DNA from: Chloroflexia bacterium
GTDB lineage: Bacteria > Chloroflexota > Chloroflexia > Thermomicrobiales > JALYUS01
Length of the DNA: 11,633 bases
Direction of reading: 5' to 3'
NCBI GenBank assembly: GCA_025928215.1
Contig: JAICJW010000111.1
Coordinates: 1-11,633, forward strand
Every line of letters starts with the position of its first letter. The stretch's first letter is position 1. Shown piece by piece: positions 1 through 5,703 of the stretch. Made by a program: the position numbers and the translations under genes. Under the pieces are notes generated by a model, which saw only the letters and a program-made list of their open reading frames with translations, was not told the origin of the DNA and did not search any database.

Positions 1-116
1 GCGCGTTCTCCGAGCCGCCGCTGATCGTGCAGGGCGCGGTGATGGGCGTCGTGGTCGCGCTGATTTTCGCGCTCGGTCCGAAGGGTGTTGCTCCCTTCAT
101 TTACTATCAGTTCTGA
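1..116 (+). CDS. MBOAT-family O-acyltransferase, C-terminal fragment
   Basis: This is the tail of a gene that enters from the left edge; codons read from base 3 and stop with TGA at 114-116. The 37 visible residues hold one hydrophobic helix (VMGVVVALIFAL) and end in FIYYQF. An aromatic ending of the FIYFQF type just after a last transmembrane helix is typical of MBOAT proteins such as AlgI, which move acetyl groups across the membrane to a polysaccharide or to a partner acetyltransferase. The active-site histidine lies outside the window and cannot be checked. The SGNH hydrolase that starts 41 bases downstream is the usual genetic partner of such a protein, which supports the call. An unrelated multi-pass protein with a similar ending remains possible. 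Confidence 0.72.
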   Translation, partial: AFSEPPLIVQGAVMGVVVALIFALGPKGVAPFIYYQF

Positions 117-144
117 TAAAATCACGGCGGATGGCGATGACCGT

Positions 145-150
145 GAGGTG
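145..150 (+). promoter_or_regulatory. Ribosome binding site deciding the SGNH hydrolase start
   Basis: GAGGTG lies 6 bases before the ATG at 157. The reading frame is also open from a GTG at 85, but that start would lie inside the upstream MBOAT gene and has no such site, so 157 is preferred. Confidence 0.6.
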
Positions 151-156
151 CGCTCT

Positions 157-1374
157 ATGGCCCGTATAACACGAATCGAACCGATCACCGATTCTCGCCC
201 GTCGGGGGAGGATCAGCGTGCTCACGACGATGCCGACACCACCGTCTTCGCGGGTGATCGCGCCGTCCAGCAGGACGATACGGCGCGCATGCGCGTGGTC
301 GCGCGTCGCCGCACGGTCGTCGGCGTCGGGGTAGGGGAGGCGTGGGGGATCTTCGGAGCGGTAATCATCTGCTTCGCCATCACCCTGCTCCTCAATACCA
401 AATCGTTCGTCAGGATCGCCAATGAGCAACCGGATGGGTGGACGCGACCCGTGCTACTCGCGAGCGCACATGGTCTCGATGCCGTCGCCAGTACGCTCCG
501 GCTGGATCGCATGAACGCGTGGATAGATGGTGCCCTCAACCGTCAGGACGACGCGCCCACCTTCACCGCGATCGCCGTGAATGCCCCCCCGGTGACCGCC
601 ACCCCCGCCGTGACCGCCACCGTCGCCGCACCGGCAGGCGACGCGGGCACCGTGGTGCCACAACTGGCAGGGGCGCCAGCGGCGACGCCCGGCCCCCCGG
701 CGCCATCGGCTCCCGCGCTCCGGACTGTGACGACCGCGAACCCGCTGCGGGTGTACGTCGCGGGGGATTCATTCGCCACATGGATGGGTTATGACTTCGC
801 CGACTACGCGAAGCGCGATGGCCTGATTGCCTCCCTGCTCGACTTCAAAATCTCCTCCGGTCTGGCGCGGCCCGACTATTTCGATTGGCCCGCCCGGCTC
901 ACGCAGGCGATGGCGGGCAACCCACCCCCGGAGGCAGTCGTCTGGTTCTCGGGCGCGAACGATTACGTTGATATGCGCACCGCCTCCGGCTCGCTGACGC
1001 GGGACACGCCCGACTGGCTGACGGAGTACCGCAAGCGCGCCGGGGAGATAATGGATATCGTTGGGCGCAGCGGCGGGCAGATGTACTGGGTCGGCCAGCC
1101 AATCATGCGAGATTCCGGGCGCGCGAAGGCTGCGGCGGACATCAACACCGTCGTGCAGGCTGAGGCGGAATCGCGCCCGTGGGTTCATTACCTCGATATC
1201 TGGTCGATGTTTACGGACGCGAACGGCGGCTACGCGACCTTCCTGCCTGATGCGAGCGGCGAACTCGTGCGCGTGCGGCAGGATGAAGGCATCCACCTGA
1301 CGCGTACCGCGACGACGTCGGTTTCCGACCGCGTATACGCGGCAATCCGGCACGACTTCCATTTTCCCCAGTAG
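157..1374 (+). CDS. Membrane-anchored SGNH hydrolase, DUF459-like (glycan O-acetyltransferase/esterase)
   Basis: The product has 405 residues. A cytoplasmic basic segment (about 45-53) precedes one transmembrane helix (about 62-82). An Ala/Pro/Thr-rich linker (about 130-190) then leads to an extracytoplasmic SGNH domain. Block I is VAGDSFATWMG with the nucleophile at Ser205. SSGLARPDYFDWP is typical of the DUF459 group. Block III is GAND at 266-269. The last block is DEGIHLT with the catalytic histidine at 380. Proteins of this kind finish O-acetylation of surface polysaccharides or remove the acetyl groups, working with an MBOAT partner; here the MBOAT gene ends 41 bases upstream, so an operon is likely. 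One oddity: the residue three before the histidine is Glu377, where Asp is usual, with Asp376 just before it. The substrate cannot be told from the sequence. Confidence 0.9.
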   Translation: MARITRIEPITDSRPSGEDQRAHDDADTTVFAGDRAVQQDDTARMRVVARRRTVVGVGVGEAWGIFGAVIICFAITLLLNTKSFVRIANEQPDGWTRPVLLASAHGLDAVASTLRLDRMNAWIDGALNRQDDAPTFTAIAVNAPPVTATPAVTATVAAPAGDAGTVVPQLAGAPAATPGPPAPSAPALRTVTTANPLRVYVAGDSFATWMGYDFADYAKRDGLIASLLDFKISSGLARPDYFDWPARLTQAMAGNPPPEAVVWFSGANDYVDMRTASGSLTRDTPDWLTEYRKRAGEIMDIVGRSGGQMYWVGQPIMRDSGRAKAAADINTVVQAEAESRPWVHYLDIWSMFTDANGGYATFLPDASGELVRVRQDEGIHLTRTATTSVSDRVYAAIRHDFHFPQ

Positions 1375-1432
1375 CCAGTAGTCAGAAAGGCTGATTCCCA
1401 TTTCTGACTACTGGCTACTGGCTACTGGCTAC
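1368..1432 (+). repeat. 21-bp perfect inverted repeat with 7-bp tandem repeats at the gene end
   Basis: Bases 1368-1388 and 1401-1421 are exact reverse complements around a 12-base spacer, giving a very stable hairpin. The left arm contains the TAG stop of the SGNH gene (1372-1374). The right arm is part of a tandem array of CTACTGG (1408-1428, three units, then a partial unit to 1432). A run of six T follows only at 1446-1451, about 25 bases after the stem, so this is not a textbook intrinsic terminator. It probably still ends transcription or protects the 3' end of the operon messenger. An extragenic palindromic repeat family is the other reading. Confidence 0.7.
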
Positions 1433-1923
1433 CGACTACTCCCCGTTTTTTCATTCAGCGAAAAGTTTGCAGAATCCGCATCCTGCCCGTCACAAATCCG
1501 CACGGCCCGCGTTTAGAATCGTGAATGGTCTGGGGAAAACAAAAAAGCCATTCACCGGCCTGGGGAGGTTTGGGGAAGGACCGGCGGCGAGACCGCCGGA
1601 CACATGACAACCGGGGCCCCTTGCGGGACCCCGGCTGCCGGTGTATGGGGAGGTATGGGGAAGGAATGTACGATTGAGAGGAGCGGCCCCATCCCTTTGC
1701 CGTTCCTGTCTGTTCTCTCTGCAAGAGACATGCCACAACAGTCGCGCGTATGCGTGTATCCGTTCATCAAGCATTCATCTCCATCGGCTACACTGTCCGC
1801 GCAATGATCGAGCGACTGTCCGGCGATTATGAAGTATCATGGTGGACAACACCGCGCTGATATTGGAGAAACAGATACGAGCAGGGCGGAGCATTGAGGG
1901 TATCGGAAACGGGGAAATCGAGC
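1433..1923. other. Long non-coding region upstream of the flippase-like gene
   Basis: No convincing gene lies here. Short open frames exist on both strands, but none has a good ribosome binding site or a recognisable protein. The left third carries a T6 run (1446-1451) and a possible -10 hexamer TAGAAT (1514-1519) without a -35 match at normal spacing. The middle holds the nested hairpins described separately (1521-1665). The right part holds a small TCTCT/AGAGA stem near 1715-1730 and a -10-like TATCAT at 1835-1840, again without a clear -35. The promoter of the gene at 1924 presumably lies in this region but I cannot place it firmly. Confidence 0.5.
1521..1665 (+). ncRNA. Candidate structured RNA or leader: nested hairpins and purine-rich direct repeats
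   Basis: GTGAATGG (1521-1528) pairs with CCATTCAC (1548-1555). CACCGGC (1553-1559) pairs with GCCGGTG (1637-1643) and encloses two hairpins: CCGGCGG/CCGCCGG (1581-1599, loop CGAGA) and CCGGGGCCCC/GGGACCCCGG (1611-1634, loop TTGC, one C-A mismatch). The first and outer stems share bases 1553-1555, so they compete. Two 20-base purine-rich blocks, at 1561-1580 and 1646-1665, differ at one base and follow the two strands of the outer stem. I match this to no known riboswitch or ncRNA family. A leader that switches between structures, a free small RNA, or a chance result of GC-rich DNA are all possible. Confidence 0.35.
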
Positions 1924-2976
1924 ATGCGTCGTCGAATTCTTCTTATTCTCGCGGTCGTCGGCGGTATCACCGGGATGCTGGTCGCCTCCGGTGTCTCGAT
2001 TGGCCCCTTCAATGCGCGTGCATATCTCACCCACGTTCCCCGCGTTCCGCTTGCCATCTGTGCCGGGCTTCTTTTCTGCAATGAAGTGGTGAAGGGCGCC
2101 CGCTGGGGCACCTTCCTGCGGGCGTCGGGCGTCCGCATTCGCATCACCGACGCGATCAGCAGCAGCATGGCAAGCCAAACTCTCGCCGTCTTGCCGGGGC
2201 ATGATTTCCTCGCCGCGCGGCTCGTGGAGGAACATCGCCAGGGGCGGTATCAGCCCAAGATGCGCCAGGCCACGCCCGCGCTCGTCGCACGCTGGATCGC
2301 GGACGCCATCGCGCTCTCAATCGTCGTGACCGTCGGCGTGACGTATTACCAATCCTTCAAGCTGTACACGCTCATTCCGATCCCGATCGGGATTGGCATC
2401 GCGCTGCTGCTTCGCTCGAAGACGCCCGCGAAGTGGATCGCCCGGCGACTCTCCCGCTGGCCCCGCACGCGGAAACTGGTTCGTTCCGAGGCCGACTTCC
2501 ATCGCGCCGCCCGCCGCGTGATGCGTTTCCGCCCGCTCGCGGCGGGGGTCTGCTACAGCACCGTCTGCACCTTCATCTCCGCGATGACCCTTTACACGCT
2601 CACGCGCGGCTTCGGCAGCACCGCCCTCTCGTTCCCCGCGGCGCTCGTCACGCATGCCCTCAGCACGCTCACCGCGATGATCAGTTTTGTCCCCTGTGGC
2701 TTCGGCATCGCGGATGGCAGCACCGCCGCCTGGATGCACTTCTTTGGCGTCGGCACGGGGCATATCGTCCTCGTCGCGCTGACGATGCGCCTCATTAATA
2801 TCGTCGTGCGCACCGCGATCGGCGTCGCGACGCTGCTCACGCGCTATCAGGGCATGTGGCAGGGCAGCCCGCGTCAGGTGATTGCCCGCATCGTCAGCGG
2901 CCGCCCCGCGTTTGTCCCGGTGGCATCAGCCGTCGCCGCACTTCCCGTCCGGGTCGAGTCCGCCGAAGTCGCCTGA
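1924..2976 (+). CDS. Flippase-like integral membrane protein (LPG_synthase_TM, PF03706/UPF0104)
   Basis: The 350-residue product is mostly hydrophobic. Helices can be placed near residues 5-22, 40-55, 122-140, 148-163, 203-228, 236-256 and 278-306. LAVLPGHDFLAARLVEE (88-103) and FVPCGFGIADGSTAAW (255-270) match the two conserved loops of the family related to the membrane part of MprF and to archaeal AglD. In the second loop the usual acidic or basic residue after the glycines is Asp264. Members are linked to lipid or lipid-linked sugar movement, but most are uncharacterised. There is no C-terminal synthase domain, so aminoacyl-lipid synthesis is not expected. I chose ATG 1924 because GGGGAAA lies 7-13 bases upstream and a membrane helix follows at once; a TTG at 1894 would add 10 polar residues. 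An EthD-like gene follows 52 bases downstream. Confidence 0.8.
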   Translation: MRRRILLILAVVGGITGMLVASGVSIGPFNARAYLTHVPRVPLAICAGLLFCNEVVKGARWGTFLRASGVRIRITDAISSSMASQTLAVLPGHDFLAARLVEEHRQGRYQPKMRQATPALVARWIADAIALSIVVTVGVTYYQSFKLYTLIPIPIGIGIALLLRSKTPAKWIARRLSRWPRTRKLVRSEADFHRAARRVMRFRPLAAGVCYSTVCTFISAMTLYTLTRGFGSTALSFPAALVTHALSTLTAMISFVPCGFGIADGSTAAWMHFFGVGTGHIVLVALTMRLINIVVRTAIGVATLLTRYQGMWQGSPRQVIARIVSGRPAFVPVASAVAALPVRVESAEVA

Positions 2977-3017
2977 TTCCGCACCGCGTCTTCCTGTCCG
3001 TTGTCTCTTTATCGAAC

Positions 3018-3022
3018 GGAGG
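3018..3022 (+). promoter_or_regulatory. Ribosome binding site deciding the EthD-like start
   Basis: GGAGG lies 6 bases before GTG 3029. The frame is open for 49 codons further upstream, but those would overlap the flippase gene and do not resemble the family. Confidence 0.75.
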
Positions 3023-3028
3023 TTCCCC

Positions 3029-3343
3029 GTGGCCGCGAAATTGCTCGTGCTGTACAACCACCCCACTGATCCGGCAGCATTTGACCGGCATTACGCCGAG
3101 ACGCATACCCCAATTGCGAAGACGATCCCCCACATGCGCTCCTTCGCGATCAGCACCGGTCCGATCGTTGCGCCGGACGGCTCACGGTCGCCCTATCATC
3201 AGATCGCGGAACTGACCTTCGACTCAATGGAGGATTTGCAGGCCGCGATGTCGTCGCCCGCGGGGCGCACAACCGCCGGTGATTTGCGTAACTTCGCCGG
3301 TGCGGGCGTGGCGCTCCTCGTTTACGAGACGCACGAGGCATAA
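3029..3343 (+). CDS. EthD-family small dimeric alpha/beta-barrel protein
   Basis: The 104-residue product begins MAAKLLVLYNHPTDPAAFDRHYAETHTP. A short beta strand followed by a P-x-D-P-x-x-F-x-x-x-Y-x-x-x-H-x-P pattern is the hallmark of EthD (PF07110) proteins in the dimeric ferredoxin-like barrel group. The middle (HQIAELTFDSMEDLQAAMSS) fits the second strand and helix, and the end (GVALLVYET) is the last strand. The length is normal for the family. Members include helper proteins of P450 oxidation and small isomerases or cyclases, but most have no known role, and nothing here fixes a substrate. The GTG start is supported by the GGAGG site upstream. It lies 52 bases after the flippase-like gene, so co-transcription is possible, and a hairpin overlaps its stop. 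Confidence 0.82.
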   Translation: MAAKLLVLYNHPTDPAAFDRHYAETHTPIAKTIPHMRSFAISTGPIVAPDGSRSPYHQIAELTFDSMEDLQAAMSSPAGRTTAGDLRNFAGAGVALLVYETHEA

Positions 3344-3399
3344 GTCGGTTTCAGAACCTCACCCCCTGCCAGGGGAACCAGCACGTTCTGAAACAGACT
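3343..3399 (+). terminator. Imperfect inverted repeat after the EthD-like gene
   Basis: GTTTCAGAAC (3348-3357) pairs exactly with GTTCTGAAAC (3385-3394). Beyond one mismatch, AGTC (3343-3346) pairs with GACT (3396-3399). Inside lies a second hairpin CCCCT/AGGGG (3363-3375). There is no T run, so it may be a factor-dependent terminator or a dispersed palindromic repeat. It sits at the end of the 1924-3343 gene pair and before an independent promoter. Confidence 0.5.
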
Positions 3400-3467
3400 C
3401 TCCAGCCTGCCCCACCATGCTTCCTGCTTGCTGAACCGGGTTCTGTCCAGATATCAAATACATTCGA

Positions 3468-3496
3468 TTGCATGGAGTAGCTTTCATCAGTATACT
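3468..3496 (+). promoter_or_regulatory. Probable sigma-70-type promoter of the secreted-protein gene
   Basis: TTGCAT (3468-3473) and TATACT (3491-3496) are separated by exactly 17 bases. The -10 matches the consensus at five of six positions and the -35 at three. Transcription would begin near 3503, giving a leader of about 94 bases before ATG 3597. Confidence 0.6.
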
Positions 3497-3550
3497 ACCC
3501 CTATCTTCCACGGCGTGTCAGAGGAGCAGGTTGTACCGAGGGTTGTCTTG

Positions 3551-3570
3551 GCGCTATCACGGTGATACGC
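3551..3570 (+). promoter_or_regulatory. Small palindrome in the leader, possible operator or hairpin
   Basis: TATCA and TGATA (3555-3559, 3563-3567) form a palindrome around CGG, extended by GCG (3551-3553) and CGC (3568-3570) with one bulged C. It lies downstream of the promoter and 16 bases before the ribosome binding site. A repressor site or an RNA hairpin affecting translation would both fit; neither is shown. Confidence 0.3.
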
Positions 3571-3585
3571 GCTATAGAGTCCCAC

Positions 3586-3591
3586 AGGAGG
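3586..3591 (+). promoter_or_regulatory. Strong ribosome binding site fixing the secreted-protein start
   Basis: AGGAGG lies 5 bases before ATG 3597. The open frame begins 43 codons earlier, but that stretch covers the promoter and the product would lose an N-terminal signal peptide. Confidence 0.8.
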
Positions 3592-3596
3592 TCGAC

Positions 3597-4418
3597 ATGA
3601 GGCGAATGCTTGCCATCACGGGCACACTCGTATGCTTGCTGTTGCTCGCCCCGTCTCCGGGCATTTTCGCCGCATCGTCGTTCGCGTCGCCGTCCTTCCG
3701 GGTGGTATGGCAACGCGGCGAGGACGCTTTCCCGAACTTCTGGGGTCCGCTATCACTCGCAAAGGACGGGATGCCGGAGTCGTACAAAGAGGCTCCCGGC
3801 GGCCAGCGCCTGGTCCAATATTTCGACAAGGCGCGGATGGAACTGACGAACCCTGCCATGCCGACGGTTGTAACGAACGGCCTGCTCACGGTGGAACTCA
3901 AGACGGGGAAGGTCCAACTCGGTGACAATACCTTCGAGCAGCGCTCCCCCGCACGGATCAATATTGCGGGCGATCCTGGCTCGGACAGCCTCACGTACGC
4001 CGATCTCGCACAACTGCCCGAGCGGGATGTCGAGCGCTCCCTCCCGGACCTTCAGCCGCCGCGCGCATTCATCAATGGCCAGATTATGGCCACCCCGGAA
4101 CTCCTTATTCCCGGCCTTCCATCCGGACCGGGTCTCTTGTATGGGCCATATGTGCAGGATCCAGGAAAGCGTTACGGGCAGTATGTGTTCAAACCGTTCT
4201 ATGATTTCATCAATCTCATCCCGCAGGGACAAGCAGCGATTGGCTACCCGATCGCGCCGGCGATTGTGGCGTCCGTGAAAGTCAACGGGGTGCCGACCTA
4301 CGTGCTCGTGCAGGCGTTCGAGCGGCGGGTGCTCACATTCAACATCCTGAACCCTCCGAATACGCGGCTCGAATTCGGCAATATCGGCCAGCACTACAAT
4401 CGGTGGCGATATCCATAG
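3597..4418 (+). CDS. Secreted protein of unknown function (Chloroflexota-type extracellular family)
   Basis: The 273-residue product starts MRRMLAITGTLVCLLLLAPSPGIFA, a clear signal peptide likely cut near residue 23-24. No lipobox cysteine follows, so it is probably released or held at the wall. The first half of the mature part has VVWQRGEDAFPNFWGPLSLA and a segment around QYFDKARMELTNP, VTNGLLTVELKTGKVQLGDNTFE and an Ala-Arg-Ile-x-Ile-Ala-Gly-Asp stretch. The end has AIGYPIAP, VLVQAFERRVLTFNILNP and EFGNIGQHYNRWRY. I recognise this pattern from extracellular proteins of Chloroflexota, often without an assigned role; that is from memory and needs a database search. It has its own promoter and strong ribosome binding site, so it is probably expressed independently. 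No catalytic motif was found. Confidence 0.75.
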   Translation: MRRMLAITGTLVCLLLLAPSPGIFAASSFASPSFRVVWQRGEDAFPNFWGPLSLAKDGMPESYKEAPGGQRLVQYFDKARMELTNPAMPTVVTNGLLTVELKTGKVQLGDNTFEQRSPARINIAGDPGSDSLTYADLAQLPERDVERSLPDLQPPRAFINGQIMATPELLIPGLPSGPGLLYGPYVQDPGKRYGQYVFKPFYDFINLIPQGQAAIGYPIAPAIVASVKVNGVPTYVLVQAFERRVLTFNILNPPNTRLEFGNIGQHYNRWRYP

Positions 4419-4572
4419 CGAGGTGCGCGCTCTGACCGCGATCGTGCAACCATAGCAAGGCCGCATCCGATGGAATGTCCCCGCGGTCCATTCGATTGAT
4501 GGCGATGCATTCATTGACCAGGTGCAGCAGCAAAACGGCTGCGTGTCCTTCGGAGGATCGGAGCATCAGATC

Positions 4573-5676
4573 GTGGACCGGGAGTACGATGCACTAATCG
4601 TTGGCGCGCGGGTGGCGGGCGCGACGCTCGCGATCCTCCTCGGCGACGCCGGATACCGTGTCCTGCTCGTTGACCGTGCCGCCTTTCCCAGCCCGACGCT
4701 CTCCACGCACTATTTCCGTGGCGGGCGTGGGGTGACGGTCCTCAAGCGCGTCGGTGTCCTCGATGCCGTACTCGCGCGCGGCTGTCCACCCCTCACATGC
4801 CAGTACAATTATCGCGATGGCGAGGCCGAGCCGGTCGTCAATCCGGCACAATCGCCGGGGGAGATTGATTACTGCCTCTCCGTCCGCCGCGAAACGCTCG
4901 ATTACCTCCTCGTCCAGCGCGCCCGCCGCTGCCCCTCCATTACCCTGCTGGAGAATACGCGTGTGACGGCGGTAATGCAAGAACAGGGGCGCGTCGTTGG
5001 TGCGCGGTTGATGATGCCGGAGGGGGAGCGGGCCGTCTGGGCGGGTATTACTGTCGGTGCGGACGGTCGGCGTTCCTTTATTGCTCACGCCGTCGGCGCG
5101 CCCGACGAGGAATCCGACGATGCGTACCGGGCGGTCTATTACTGCTACCTGCGCGACTTCCCCGGCCCCGGTGGGAAAGCCCCCGATGGCCCGGAATTCT
5201 CACGGATCGAGGATGAGATTGCATATGTCTTTCCGAGCGATGATGGAGTCGCCTGTGTCGCGCTCTCGGTAAATCTGCCGACGTTCCGGTGGCTGCGCCA
5301 GCGTCCGCGTGAACGGTTCGGCGAGCGGATCGTCGCACATCGCGGATTGGCGGGTCGGTTTGCTGCCGCAACATGCGAAGGGCGATTATTGGGCTGTGGC
5401 CCCGAACGCAACTATGTCCGTGTGCCTATCGGACCGGGATGGGCGCTGGTCGGGGACGCGGGGATGCATCAGGACCCGTGGAGTGGCCACGGCATTGATA
5501 AGGCAACGGTGCATGCCACACTCCTCGCCGATGCGCTCGCGCAGTGGTTTTCGGGGCGCGTGTCTGAGCAGGAAGCACTCGCCTCGTACCACGCGCAACG
5601 CAATGAGGATGGATTGGCGAGTTATCGCCAGACGGTTGTACTCGCGAAGGATTTGCGCCAACTGGCGGCGGAATAG
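4573..5676 (+). CDS. FAD-dependent oxidoreductase, geranylgeranyl reductase/PHBH-like
   Basis: The 367-residue product opens with YDALIVGARVAGATLAILL, a Rossmann strand and nucleotide-binding turn (GARVAG, 11-16, a common variant of GxGxxG). The ribose-binding acid is Asp34 in LLVDR. The middle has VGADGRRSFIAHAVG (161-175), the family's second FAD segment. The end has GPGWALVGDAGMHQDPWSGHGID (288-309), the third FAD-binding motif. This order is that of FAD_binding_3 flavoproteins, which hydroxylate aromatics or reduce isoprenoid chains. The substrate cannot be told. GTG 4573 was chosen because GGAG lies 9 bases upstream and it places the FAD strand near the N-terminus. GTG 4522 would add 17 residues with no ribosome site. 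It stands alone: the next gene is convergent, 27 bases away. Confidence 0.85.
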   Translation: MDREYDALIVGARVAGATLAILLGDAGYRVLLVDRAAFPSPTLSTHYFRGGRGVTVLKRVGVLDAVLARGCPPLTCQYNYRDGEAEPVVNPAQSPGEIDYCLSVRRETLDYLLVQRARRCPSITLLENTRVTAVMQEQGRVVGARLMMPEGERAVWAGITVGADGRRSFIAHAVGAPDEESDDAYRAVYYCYLRDFPGPGGKAPDGPEFSRIEDEIAYVFPSDDGVACVALSVNLPTFRWLRQRPRERFGERIVAHRGLAGRFAAATCEGRLLGCGPERNYVRVPIGPGWALVGDAGMHQDPWSGHGIDKATVHATLLADALAQWFSGRVSEQEALASYHAQRNEDGLASYRQTVVLAKDLRQLAAE

Positions 5677-5703
5677 GCCATGCATCGCGTGATGGCGCGG
5701 CAA

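Noticed and set aside
769..1401. 210-codon minus-strand frame opposite the SGNH domain
   Set aside because: It covers all conserved SGNH blocks on the other strand and has no independent support.
1604..1807. Short plus-strand frame in the long non-coding region
   Set aside because: It starts between two hairpins without a ribosome binding site, and its product has no family-like pattern.
3555..3567. Resemblance of the palindrome to lambda operator half-sites
   Set aside because: The half-sites match only five or six bases, the spacing is wrong and there is no phage gene nearby, so it is chance similarity.
3753..4514. 253-codon minus-strand frame opposite the secreted protein
   Set aside because: The plus strand has a promoter, a ribosome site, a signal peptide and a recognised family pattern. 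The minus-strand product has no recognisable feature.
5677..5703. GCCAT/ATGGC palindrome between the convergent genes
   Set aside because: A 5-bp stem with a 10-base loop and no T run is too weak to call a terminator.
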